Shown here: one piece after another, positions 29,586-36,907 of the stretch
How the letters are laid out: each line of letters opens with the position of its first letter
Numbering within the stretch: position 1 is the first letter of the stretch
DNA from: Thioalkalivibrio paradoxus
GTDB taxonomy: Bacteria; Pseudomonadota; Gammaproteobacteria; Ectothiorhodospirales; Ectothiorhodospiraceae
NCBI GenBank assembly: GCA_011390565.1
Contig: JAABSC010000003.1
Location: forward strand, 62,001 to 126,000
DNA: 64,000 bases
Direction of reading: 5' to 3'
Made by a program: the position numbers and the translations under genes
Notes under the pieces: model-generated
The model's database searches: none
What the model was told of the DNA's origin: nothing
The model's input: the letters and a program-made list of their open reading frames with translations, nothing else

Positions 29586-30872
29586 GTGCCCTGCTTCTCG
29601 ACCAGCGCCGGACACCCGGGTTCGGTTCCTGCCTCGCGCAGCGCCGCGCTCGACGGTCTGCGCGCGCTCGCCATCCTGTGGGTGTTCGCGTTCCACGCCC
29701 GGGCGTTGCTCGGCGGCGGCCTCGGCGGCGCTGAAGCGGGAACCCTGGCCAACCTCGCGGACACCGGCCTGCTCGGCGTGCAGCTGTTTTTCGTACTGAG
29801 TGGCTTCCTGCTCGCCCTCCCCTGGATGCGTGCGGAACGTGCCGGCTGCGCCGCACCATCCCCGGGCCGCTTCTACCGGCGGCGCGCGTGGCGCATCCTG
29901 CCGGCTTTCTACCTCCATCTCGCAGTCCTGTTTGGCCTGATCCTGCCGGTCCTGCATGGGAGCTTCGCCCTGCTCGGTGACCGTCTCGGCCTGCTCAATC
30001 TCGCAGCCCATGCCAGCCTGCTGCATTTCCTGCACCCCGGAAGTGCAAGTTCCTTCGGCGTCAACATGGCGCTCTGGAGCCTGAGCATCGAGGCACAGTT
30101 CTACCTTCTGCTGCCGCTGCTGGCGCCTTTGTTCACGGGCCGGCGCGTATGGATTGCGCTGCCCGTGGCGGTCGCGCTCAGCCTGTTCTGGAAAACCGCG
30201 GCGCCGGCCCTGCTCGCTCCCTGGCTCGGGCAGACCATACAGCCCGACCTGTTGATCTATTTCGATCCGGTGACAGGCGCGATGCTGCCGTATCCGCCCG
30301 GCGCGCTCGCCCTCTTCGTGGAAAGGCAGCTCCCGGGAGAATTCATGGCGTTCGCCCTCGGCATGGCCGCGGCCAACCTGGCGACCCGAATCGAAACCGC
30401 GCGCAGCTCGTCCGCCCGCCCGGCGCGTGGCACGGGACTCGAGATCATGGCCATGGCCCTTCTGGCGGTCTGGGTCGTCGTGCTCTCCTGGGTGCCGTTC
30501 TCAAGCGTGCTGTGGGGAACCAACTGGCGCTTGTACGGCATGCCGCTGCTGCTGCTCTCCGTCGCCTTCCTGGTCCTGGTCGCTCACCTCGGGAGCCATC
30601 GGCCACCGGGTCGGATGCCGCTGCTCGAGGCCGTGCTGGGCAACCCTGCGCTGGCCGGCATTGGCATGATCAGCTACAGCCTGTTCCTCTGGCACGAACC
30701 GCTCCTTCGGCTCGTACGCATGGGCTGGATTGCCCTGCCCGGGGTTACCGGCCCCGCTTTGCAGGTCGCGCTCGGCCTCGCCGTCGCGATCGTGGTCGCG
30801 GCAGTGTCGTTCTGGGCCGTCGAACGCCCGGTGCTGAAACGACCGGGCGACTCGGTACCTGAAACCCGGTGA
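29586..30872 (+). CDS. Acyltransferase 3 family membrane protein (OafA/YrhL-like)
   Basis: A 428-residue polytopic protein starting at a GTG at 29586, 8 bp after the MFS stop. The family signature is ALDGLRALAILWVFAFHARAL with the catalytic histidine, followed by GVQLFFVLSGFLLALPWM. About ten helices follow, ending ISYSLFLWHEPLLRLVR. These enzymes acylate cell-surface sugars, peptidoglycan or small molecules. The substrate is not shown by the context. It is probably co-transcribed with the MFS gene. Confidence 0.92.
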   Translation: MPCFSTSAGHPGSVPASRSAALDGLRALAILWVFAFHARALLGGGLGGAEAGTLANLADTGLLGVQLFFVLSGFLLALPWMRAERAGCAAPSPGRFYRRRAWRILPAFYLHLAVLFGLILPVLHGSFALLGDRLGLLNLAAHASLLHFLHPGSASSFGVNMALWSLSIEAQFYLLLPLLAPLFTGRRVWIALPVAVALSLFWKTAAPALLAPWLGQTIQPDLLIYFDPVTGAMLPYPPGALALFVERQLPGEFMAFALGMAAANLATRIETARSSSARPARGTGLEIMAMALLAVWVVVLSWVPFSSVLWGTNWRLYGMPLLLLSVAFLVLVAHLGSHRPPGRMPLLEAVLGNPALAGIGMISYSLFLWHEPLLRLVRMGWIALPGVTGPALQVALGLAVAIVVAAVSFWAVERPVLKRPGDSVPETR

Positions 30873-30907
30873 ATCCCGGTCAGAGACGCGGGCCACGGGT
30901 TTGAATT

Positions 30908-30925
30908 TTACCGACCGGTCAACTA
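30908..30925 (+). promoter_or_regulatory. Probable TetR-family operator
   Basis: A perfect 8-bp palindrome, GACCGGTC (30913-30920), lies in an A/T-rich stretch just upstream of the tetR start. TetR regulators of the NemR type bind GACC-containing palindromes and often control their own gene, so autoregulation is likely but inferred. Confidence 0.45.
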
Positions 30926-30937
30926 CCGTATCGAGTC

Positions 30938-31597
30938 ATGGACACCCAGAAGCTCCCCCGCGATTCCCGATCGGCGCTGCTGAGGGCCGCACGCGAGCTG
31001 ATCTTCACGCGCAGTTTCGAAAACGTCGGCACCGCCGAGATCTGCGCGCACGCCGGGGTCCGCAAGGGCAGCCTCTACCACTTCTTCAGCAGCAAGGAAG
31101 AGCTGGTTCTGGCGATGCTCGACGAACTGTTGCGGGACTTCGAACGCGAGGTACTCTCGCCCAGCCTGGACGGGCCTGGATCGATCACCGACCGCATCGA
31201 TGCCTTCGTGAACGCCATTCATGCGTTCGAGGCCGGTATCCAGCGCAGTTCGGGACACCTGCCGGGTTGCCCCTTCGGGAACCTGATCGTCGAAACCGCC
31301 ACCTACAGTCCCCGTCTGCGCAACGCCATCAAGGCCCATCTGGATCAGGTGAAGGGCCATTTCCAGCGCGCCCTGGAGGCGGCCGTCGAGCGCGGTGAAC
31401 TGTCCGCGGACACGGATCCACGGGCCGGTGCGGAGCGGTGGCTGACCCTGATGGAGGGCATCCTGGTAATGGCCAAGGTGGAACAGGACCCGGCCGCCAT
31501 TCTCCGGCTGGGACCGGCGCTGCACCTGCTCCTGGGCACTCATCCCGACGCCGATCCCAACCGCAGCGCGACGACGACACGAACTCAGGAGACCTGA
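30938..31597 (+). CDS. TetR/AcrR family transcriptional regulator
   Basis: A 219-residue regulator. The N-terminal helix-turn-helix is clear: RSALLRAARELIFTRSFENV, GTAEICAHAGVRKGSLYHFF and SSKEELVLAML. The C-terminal ligand domain contains LPGCPFGNLIVETA, a pattern seen in regulators of electrophile or solvent response. The downstream AhpD-like gene starts one base after the stop, so the regulator probably controls that gene and itself. Confidence 0.93.
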   Translation: MDTQKLPRDSRSALLRAARELIFTRSFENVGTAEICAHAGVRKGSLYHFFSSKEELVLAMLDELLRDFEREVLSPSLDGPGSITDRIDAFVNAIHAFEAGIQRSSGHLPGCPFGNLIVETATYSPRLRNAIKAHLDQVKGHFQRALEAAVERGELSADTDPRAGAERWLTLMEGILVMAKVEQDPAAILRLGPALHLLLGTHPDADPNRSATTTRTQET

Positions 31598-31598
31598 C

Positions 31599-32153
31599 AT
31601 GCCGCTTACCCAATTCCCTCTGCACGACCGCGAGAGCGCGCCCGATGCCACCCCCGCCTTCGAGCGTGCGGAGACCGTGTTCGGGATGGTCCCGAATCTC
31701 ACCCGGAAAATGGCCACCTCGCCCGTACTCGCGCAGGCGTACCTGGAGCTGACCGCCCTGTTCGAAGCGTGCTCACTGTCGCCGCAGGAACGCGGCGTGG
31801 TGCTCCTCACGGTCAGCCGGTTTCACGGCTGCGACTATTGCATGGCCGCGCACAGCATGACGGGCCGGATGACCGGCCTTTCCGATGCGGTGGTGGATGC
31901 CCTGCGCGAGGACCGTCCGATCGCGGATGCGCGCCTGCAGGCGCTGCGCGACTTTGTCCTCGCCATGCTTCAGAACCGCGGCTGGGTACACCCCGACGAC
32001 CTGGCGGCCTTCGAGGCGGCGGGCTTCGATGAGCAGCAGGTTCTCGACGTCATTCTCGGCATCGGGCTGAAGACGCTGTCGAATTACACGAACCATGTCG
32101 CGCGGACCCCGGTGGACGACGCGTTCGCAAACGAGCGCTGGTCGGCTCCGTGA
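31599..32153 (+). CDS. Carboxymuconolactone decarboxylase / AhpD-like protein
   Basis: A 184-residue protein with the AhpD/CMD core. The redox or acid-base motif is HGCDYCMAAHS with C78, C81 and H85, and the helix LSPQERGVVLLTVSRF precedes it. AhpD-type proteins act as thiol-dependent peroxidase partners, but many CMD-family proteins lack a proven activity. It is the second gene of the tetR pair with a good ribosome site, AGGAGA. Confidence 0.88.
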   Translation: MPLTQFPLHDRESAPDATPAFERAETVFGMVPNLTRKMATSPVLAQAYLELTALFEACSLSPQERGVVLLTVSRFHGCDYCMAAHSMTGRMTGLSDAVVDALREDRPIADARLQALRDFVLAMLQNRGWVHPDDLAAFEAAGFDEQQVLDVILGIGLKTLSNYTNHVARTPVDDAFANERWSAP

Positions 32154-32244
32154 AACGCTGCCTGAACGGTGCCGGAAACGTCGAAACGGGTGAAGCAGGA
32201 CCATTATTCTGTATCCTGCACTTCACCTAAATGGAGTTCGAACC

Positions 32245-32658
32245 ATGGCCCGGTCCCCAGGCAAGACGCTCACGCTGATATGGATCATCGCCCTGTCGAT
32301 GTGGCTGATCGGCTGCGGGGGCGTGCAGGTCAAGAGCAAGCACAATCAGCTCCAGAACACCCTCAACGCCTACCAGACGACGGTGCGCTGGGGCAACCTC
32401 GCGGACATGTACGCTTTCCTCGAACCCGAACGAAAGCTCGAGGCCGAAATCCCGGCCCATCTCGAGAATCTTCGTGTAACCCGATACGAGGAGCTTGGAA
32501 GTCCGGTCATCGTTGACGACGTCGCGACGGTCACCGCGCGGATCAGCTATGTGCACCGGGATCGTCAGGTCGAACGCGTCATTCAGGATCGACAGGAATG
32601 GCGCCACGAGCCTGGCGTCGGCTGGCTCCGCAGCAATCCCGTCCCCGACATGCCCTGA
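32245..32658 (+). CDS. Small lipoprotein of unknown function
   Basis: A 137-residue protein with a lipoprotein signal peptide: a basic start, the helix LTLIWIIALSMWLIGCGG and a lipobox ending in Cys near residue 24. The mature part has the alpha+beta pattern of small NTF2-like secreted proteins (RWGNLADMYAFLEPE, VDDVATVTARISYVHR, VERVIQDRQEWRHEP), but I cannot name a family. It stands alone downstream of the AhpD-like gene and convergent with mog. Confidence 0.75.
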   Translation: MARSPGKTLTLIWIIALSMWLIGCGGVQVKSKHNQLQNTLNAYQTTVRWGNLADMYAFLEPERKLEAEIPAHLENLRVTRYEELGSPVIVDDVATVTARISYVHRDRQVERVIQDRQEWRHEPGVGWLRSNPVPDMP

Positions 32659-32726
32659 CGGCAGGTTCCGCGCTCAAACGCCGAAACCACTCGGATACCA
32701 CACCGGGGAACGAGACGATCGACCCG

Positions 32727-33281
32727 TCAGCGCTTTCGGACGGCATGGCCGGGCCGGAATGCCATCAACCGTTCAGGATCGGTTTCCAGGTAAGGCCCTT
32801 CGATCAGGTCGACGCAGTAGGGAATCGCTGGAAATACCGCGTCGAGGCATTCGGAAATCGCCGAAGGTTTGCCGGGCAGATTCACGATCAGGGTGGAGCC
32901 CCGGATGCCCGCCGTCTGTCGTGACAGTATCGCCGTGGGCACATGCTGCAACGAGATGGCCCGCATTTGTTCGCCGAATCCCGGCAGCAGTTTCTCACAG
33001 ACGGCCTCGGTCGCCTCGGGTGTGACGTCGCGACGGGCCGGGCCGGTCCCCCCGGTGGTCACGACGAGGCAGCAGCCCTCTTCGTCGCACAGGGCGGAAA
33101 GGGTGGATTCCAGCACCCGTCGCTCATCCGGAATCACGCGCGGAACCGCCTCCCAGGGCGAGATCAAGACCGAACTCAACCAGGATTGAATCGCTGGACC
33201 ACCCAGATCCTCGTATTCACCTCGGCTTGCTCGGTCCGAAACCGTGACGATCCCGATACGGGCGGGCGGGCGGTCGCTCAT
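32727..33281 (-). CDS. mog: Molybdopterin adenylyltransferase
   Basis: A 184-residue protein of the MogA/MoaB fold. Signatures are GIVTVSDRASRGEYEDLGGP, VVTTGGTGPARRDVTPEAT and STLIVNLPGKPSAISECLDA. The long form with the GEYEDLGGP segment fits Mog, which adenylates molybdopterin before molybdenum insertion. No other cofactor genes lie in the window. The start is at 33281, beside the tRNA-Gln scar region. Confidence 0.93.
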   Translation of the reverse strand: MSDRPPARIGIVTVSDRASRGEYEDLGGPAIQSWLSSVLISPWEAVPRVIPDERRVLESTLSALCDEEGCCLVVTTGGTGPARRDVTPEATEAVCEKLLPGFGEQMRAISLQHVPTAILSRQTAGIRGSTLIVNLPGKPSAISECLDAVFPAIPYCVDLIEGPYLETDPERLMAFRPGHAVRKR

Positions 33282-33407
33282 GGGTCTTTCTCCGAATCCC
33301 CGGGGTCTCGGGCCAGCGTCGACCGATTCAAACGGCCAAGTGCAGCGACCCTACGCCCACGTGGGCAACCGCTGCAACCGGCCCTTCCGACCCCCGTGGA
33401 CGTCCGA

Positions 33408-33530
33408 CACCGCGTGGAACATCACGTGCTGCGTCCAGATTGCGAAGTCGAGGATCACAAGGGTGATCAGCACACTGACCCAGAACGGCAGGTCCGGCAC
33501 CTGCAGCAACCCCCAGCCCGGGCTCTCCAA
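33408..33530 (-). pseudogene. Sterol desaturase / fatty acid hydroxylase fragment
   Basis: Read on the minus strand, this stretch encodes DLPFWVSVLITLVILDFAIW and TQHVMFHAV, which matches the membrane helix and first histidine motif of the sterol desaturase superfamily. The protein normally continues with WRLHRVHH, but here the similarity stops abruptly, and upstream it meets the 141-bp repeat. Only about 41 codons survive, so this is a remnant truncated on both sides. Confidence 0.6.
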
Positions 33531-33540
33531 GAAGAAGGTC

Positions 33541-33681
33541 GGGCCGCCCACGCTGCGCGTGGACGTTGGCTCCGCTTCGCTCCGCGCTCGAACCTTCCAG
33601 GTTCGAACCCTGGCGCGCGCTCATCAACATGCAAAAGGCCCCACAAGGGGGCCTTCCGCATGTTGGCTGGGGGACCAGGAT
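33541..33681 (-). repeat. 141-bp direct repeat, copy 1 (truncated tRNA-Gln 3' end plus terminator)
   Basis: This block is repeated at 33707-33847 with a period of 166 bp and, as far as I can see by eye, one mismatch. Reading on the minus strand it contains the last 18 nt of tRNA-Gln including CCA (33664-33681), the hairpin AAGGCCCC/GGGGCCTT, and a GC-rich palindromic spacer. The rest of the tRNA is missing, so it is a duplicated tail and not a second gene. Confidence 0.9.
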
Positions 33682-33706
33682 GACTCGGCCTCCGGCCTCG
33701 CCCTTC

Positions 33707-33847
33707 GGGCCGCCCACGCTGCGCGTGGACGTTGGCTCCGCTTCGCTCCGCGCTCGAACCTTCCAGGTTCGAACCCTGGTGCGCGCTCATCAACATGCAA
33801 AAGGCCCCACAAGGGGGCCTTCCGCATGTTGGCTGGGGGACCAGGAT
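33707..33847 (-). repeat. 141-bp direct repeat, copy 2 (attached to intact tRNA-Gln)
   Basis: This is the copy joined to the functional tRNA-Gln gene. It covers the T-arm and acceptor 3' side, the transcription terminator and the spacer containing GGTTCGA/TCGAACC arms. The 25 bp between the copies are not repeated. Confidence 0.9.
33797..33822 (-). terminator. Rho-independent terminator after tRNA-Gln
   Basis: On the minus strand AAGGCCCC and GGGGCCTT pair around a 5-base loop and are followed by TTTT. It lies just beyond the encoded CCA. The same hairpin is present in repeat copy 1 at about 33633-33656. Confidence 0.85.
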
Positions 33848-33903
33848 TCGAACCTGGGTTGACGGAGTCAGAGTCCGTAGTCCTACCGCTAGACGATCCC
33901 CCA
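33830..33903 (-). tRNA. tRNA-Gln (anticodon CTG)
   Basis: A complete tRNA of 74 nt with encoded CCA. The acceptor arms TGGGGGA and TCCCCCA pair, with the U1-A72 pair typical of tRNA-Gln. The anticodon loop is CTCTGAC. It begins only 33 bp after the rpsI stop on the same strand, with a hairpin (33910-33929) lacking a T-run between them, so it may be co-transcribed with rplM-rpsI and processed out. Confidence 0.94.
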
Positions 33904-33935
33904 CCGACCGGTCCGGAGCATCCCGGACCTCGAAC

Positions 33936-34328
33936 TCAGCGCTTGGAGAACTGCTTCGCGCGGCGGGCTTTCGCCAGTCCGACTTTCTTGCGCTCGACTT
34001 CGCGTGCGTCGCGGGTCATGAACCCGGCCTGGCGCATCGGCGAACGCAGCGTCTCGTCGTATTCGACCAGCGCGCGGGCAATGCCCAACCGGATGGCGCC
34101 GGCCTGGCCGTTGGAACCGCCACCCTTGACCGTCGCGATCACGTCGAAGCGGTCGCCGGCCTCCGCCGTTTCCAGCGGCTGACGTACGACCATCCGTGAC
34201 GTCTTGCGGCCGAAATAGTCATCGAGCGCCTTGTTGTTGACGACGATCTCGCCCTTTCCGGGACGCAGGAAGACGCGCGCGGAGGCGGTCTTGCGGCGGC
34301 CAGTGCCATAGTTCTGGTTCATTGCCAT
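33936..34328 (-). CDS. rpsI: 30S ribosomal protein S9
   Basis: A 130-residue protein of normal S9 length. It starts [20 protein letters not shown] and ends with the invariant basic tail [20 protein letters not shown] followed by SKR. The middle has [20 protein letters not shown]. It follows rplM in the usual operon order with 43 bp between them. A second in-frame ATG six bases on (34322) is possible. Confidence 0.98.
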   Translation of the reverse strand: MAMNQNYGTGRRKTASARVFLRPGKGEIVVNNKALDDYFGRKTSRMVVRQPLETAEAGDRFDVIATVKGGGSNGQAGAIRLGIARALVEYDETLRSPMRQAGFMTRDAREVERKKVGLAKARRAKQFSKR

Positions 34329-34371
34329 GAATTCGTTGTCCTCGACCGTATGACGTGTCCGCAGCGCGGAA

Positions 34372-34800
34372 TCAGATTTCCAGCGGCTGCGGCTGCTGGG
34401 CAGTGTGGCGATGGTCGCTGCCGGCGTACACCTTCAGCTTCTTGAACATCGCCCGGCCCAGCGGATTCTTCGGCAGCATCCCCTTCACCGCGAGTTCCAG
34501 CACCCGCTCCGGCGCGCGCTCGATCATCTGGTTGAAGCTGGCCTGCTTGATTCCGCCCGGATACCCCGAGTGGCGGTAATACATCTTGTCGCTCGCCTTG
34601 TTGCCGGAGACGTGAATCTTCTCGGCGTTGACAACGACGATGTAGTCACCGGTATCCACGTGGGGCGTGTACACGGGCTTGTGCTTGCCGCGCAGACGGC
34701 GCGCGATCTCGGTGGCGAGTCGACCCAGGGTCTTGCCGCTGGCGTCGACCAGATACCAGTCGCGTTCGACTTCGGCCGGCTTGGCGCTTATGGTTTTCAT
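34372..34800 (-). CDS. rplM: 50S ribosomal protein L13
   Basis: A 142-residue protein, the standard L13 length. Signatures are [38 protein letters not shown] and [20 protein letters not shown]. It is the first gene of the rplM-rpsI operon and has a good promoter 41-69 bp upstream. The ATG at 34800 gives the canonical start MKTISAKP. Confidence 0.98.
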   Translation of the reverse strand: MKTISAKPAEVERDWYLVDASGKTLGRLATEIARRLRGKHKPVYTPHVDTGDYIVVVNAEKIHVSGNKASDKMYYRHSGYPGGIKQASFNQMIERAPERVLELAVKGMLPKNPLGRAMFKKLKVYAGSDHRHTAQQPQPLEI

Positions 34801-34840
34801 GCCTGTTGCTCCGGAAACGGGGCTTTTTAGAAAGCGCGCC

Positions 34841-34869
34841 ATAATACCCAAGGGCGCCCCTGTGTTCAA
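34841..34869 (-). promoter_or_regulatory. Sigma-70 promoter of rplM-rpsI
   Basis: On the minus strand a -35 hexamer TTGAAC and a -10 hexamer TATTAT are separated by exactly 17 bp. The predicted start gives a leader of about 34 nt before rplM. Confidence 0.8.
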
Positions 34870-34883
34870 GGTGTGGAAACAAA

Positions 34884-34911
34884 AAGGCCGGCCCCGAGGG
34901 GCCGGCTCCGC
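34884..34911 (-). terminator. Rho-independent terminator of the DUF4168 gene
   Basis: On the minus strand GCCGGCCCC and GGGGCCGGC pair around a 3-base loop and are followed by a TTTTT run. It lies 25-50 bp after the stop at 34935 and just ahead of the rplM promoter. Confidence 0.88.
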
Positions 34912-34934
34912 ACACACATGCGGTCGCGCACCGA

Positions 34935-35324
34935 CTACATGCGCTCTTCGGCCATCTGGCGCACCTGTTGCAGGAGCTCTGGATCGTTCTGCAGGGCGGT
35001 GGCCACGTCATTGTACTCCTGGACGCTCATGCCCGTTTGCTCGACCGCGCGCAGCATCTCCTCCTGCGCCTGCTGCTGCATGGTCTGGGCTTCACCCTCG
35101 TTCGTGGCGGAGCCAAGACGCTCGGCAAAGTCCTCGCGAACCTCCTGAACGGCGACGAAGGCGTCGACGAACGTGTCGACGGTCTGATCGGTCAGCATGG
35201 CGCTCGCAGGGGTGGTCTCGCCGAAGCTCGGGGCGCTGGGGCTGGTCGCCTGGGCATGGGCGTTGCCGGCGAAAGCCAGCAGTCCGACAAGTGCCAGGGA
35301 CAGGGTCGTCATACGCATCATCAT
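34935..35324 (-). CDS. DUF4168 family exported protein
   Basis: A 129-residue protein with a clear signal peptide ([19 protein letters not shown], cleavage after AHA near residue 24). The mature part is mostly charged helix with [20 protein letters not shown] and [20 protein letters not shown], matching DUF4168, a periplasmic family without a known role. Several Met codons crowd the start (MMMRM), so the exact first residue is uncertain. It has its own terminator and stands alone. Confidence 0.82.
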   Translation of the reverse strand: MMMRMTTLSLALVGLLAFAGNAHAQATSPSAPSFGETTPASAMLTDQTVDTFVDAFVAVQEVREDFAERLGSATNEGEAQTMQQQAQEEMLRAVEQTGMSVQEYNDVATALQNDPELLQQVRQMAEERM

Positions 35325-35512
35325 ATTCTCCTCGATCGTGCATGAATGGTGATCGAGTCAGGAGCAGCAACCGTGCCAACCGGGGCGAAGGATCGCAATA
35401 TTCAAAATAAACAATCCGTTAGGGGATCTTTTGCGCTGAACCAGCCCCCCGGCATCCCGGTTGAAACCGTGCCGTCTGAGGCACATGTGTCAAATGGATA
35501 CGGATCGAGGCG

Positions 35513-36907
35513 TCACAGGTCCTCGCCAAGCCGGCGATACAGGGTTCTGCGACCAATGCCCAGGATGCGCGCCGCGCGCTGCTTGTTGCCCCCGGTAAAA
35601 TCCAGCACGCGGCGCAGGTAACGGGCTTCCATTTCAGCCAGCGTATGCCAGTCCTCGTCGCGCTGCCGCGAGGTCTTCACCCCGGTCGAATCGGCTGGCT
35701 CGCGTTGCGCGCGAACCCGTTCCGGCAGATCCGCGACCCGGATCCAATCGTCGCGGGCCATCGTCGCGGCACGTTCCACGAGGCTCTCCAGTTCCCGAAC
35801 GTTCCCCGGGAAGCGGTAGTCCAGCAGCCGCCGCATGGCGGCCGCTTCGAACCGCGGCGGCGCGTGCCCGCGGACCCATCCGTATCGGCGGAGAAAGAAT
35901 TCCAGCAGGGCCGGAATATCCGCACCGCGTTCACGGACCGGCGGAACATGGAGGCGGAAGGTTTCCAGACGGAAGAACAGATCCTGCCGAAAACGTCCCT
36001 CGCCCATCTCTTCCGCGAGATCGCGGTGGGTGGCGGCCAGAACGCGAACGTCACTGTCGATTTCTTCATTGGCCCCGACTGGACGGACCTTGCCGTCCTG
36101 CAACACCCGCAGGAGCTTGGTCTGCATGCTGACGGGCATCTCGCCAATCTCGTCGAGAAACAATGTGCCTCCATGGGCCTCCTGGAAAAGCCCCTTTCGA
36201 GCGCCGCGCGCGCCGGTAAACGAACCGGCAGCGTGCCCGAACAACTCCGACTCGAGCAGCGTCTCGGGTATGCCCGCACAGTTGATCGCCACGAATGGAC
36301 CGTCCTTGCGCGGACTCTCCCGATGCAACGCCCGAGCGACGAGTTCCTTGCCGGTGCCCGATTCGCCGGTGATCAGCACGCTGCCATCGGACTGCGCCAC
36401 CCGTCGCACCAGGTCAAAAAGCTTCAGCATGGAGGGACTTTTCCCGAGCATGCCGTGAAAGCCCTTCTCGCCGAGAATCTCCCGGTACTCCTGCACCTCC
36501 ACCCGCAGGCGGCGGCTTTGCAGAACGCGTTGCAGCGTCAGACGAAGATGCTCCAGGTCGACGGGCTTGGTGAGGAACTCATCCGCACCGGCCTTCAGGG
36601 CACTGACCGCCTGATCGATGGTCCCGAAACCCGTCAGCATCACGAAGCCCGGAACCGGCACCTGCGCCCGGGCAGCTTCCAGCACATGGAAGCCATCTTT
36701 CCCGGGCAGCCGTAGATCGCTGACCACAGCCGCAAAGGTGGTTTCCCGAAACGCGGCCTGGGCTTCCGCCGCGTCGGTCACCGCAACCACGCCATAGCCC
36801 GCGTCCGTCAACTCATCGTGCAGCAGTTCCCGGTGACCCCGGTCGTCCTCGACCAGAAGAATCCGGTCCTCGGTCTGTGCGGATCCCGAGGGCAAGGAAC
36901 CGCTCAT
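35513..36907 (-). CDS. Sigma-54-dependent NtrC-family response regulator
   Basis: A 464-residue protein with receiver, AAA+ and Fis-type HTH domains. The phosphoacceptor is D64 in VVSDLRLPGKDG, with K114 in LTKPVD. Walker A is GESGTGKE (181-188) and Walker B is GGTLFLDEIGEM. The sigma-54 contact loop reads GSFTGA (228-233) instead of the usual GAFTGA. The C-terminus TGGNKQRAARILGIGRRTLY is a Fis-like DNA-binding helix pair. Its start overlaps the kinase stop by four bases. The target promoters are not identified. Confidence 0.95.
   Translation of the reverse strand: MSGSLPSGSAQTEDRILLVEDDRGHRELLHDELTDAGYGVVAVTDAAEAQAAFRETTFAAVVSDLRLPGKDGFHVLEAARAQVPVPGFVMLTGFGTIDQAVSALKAGADEFLTKPVDLEHLRLTLQRVLQSRRLRVEVQEYREILGEKGFHGMLGKSPSMLKLFDLVRRVAQSDGSVLITGESGTGKELVARALHRESPRKDGPFVAINCAGIPETLLESELFGHAAGSFTGARGARKGLFQEAHGGTLFLDEIGEMPVSMQTKLLRVLQDGKVRPVGANEEIDSDVRVLAATHRDLAEEMGEGRFRQDLFFRLETFRLHVPPVRERGADIPALLEFFLRRYGWVRGHAPPRFEAAAMRRLLDYRFPGNVRELESLVERAATMARDDWIRVADLPERVRAQREPADSTGVKTSRQRDEDWHTLAEMEARYLRRVLDFTGGNKQRAARILGIGRRTLYRRLGEDL

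Noticed and set aside
33566..33862. Repeated open frames in both copies of the 141-bp repeat
   Set aside because: They translate tRNA, terminator and palindromic spacer DNA; the apparent protein similarity between them is just the DNA repeat.
35366..35378. TGGCACGGTTGCT on the minus strand as a sigma-54 promoter of the DUF4168 gene
   Set aside because: Both half-motifs look right, but the GG to GC spacing is 7 bases instead of the required 10.
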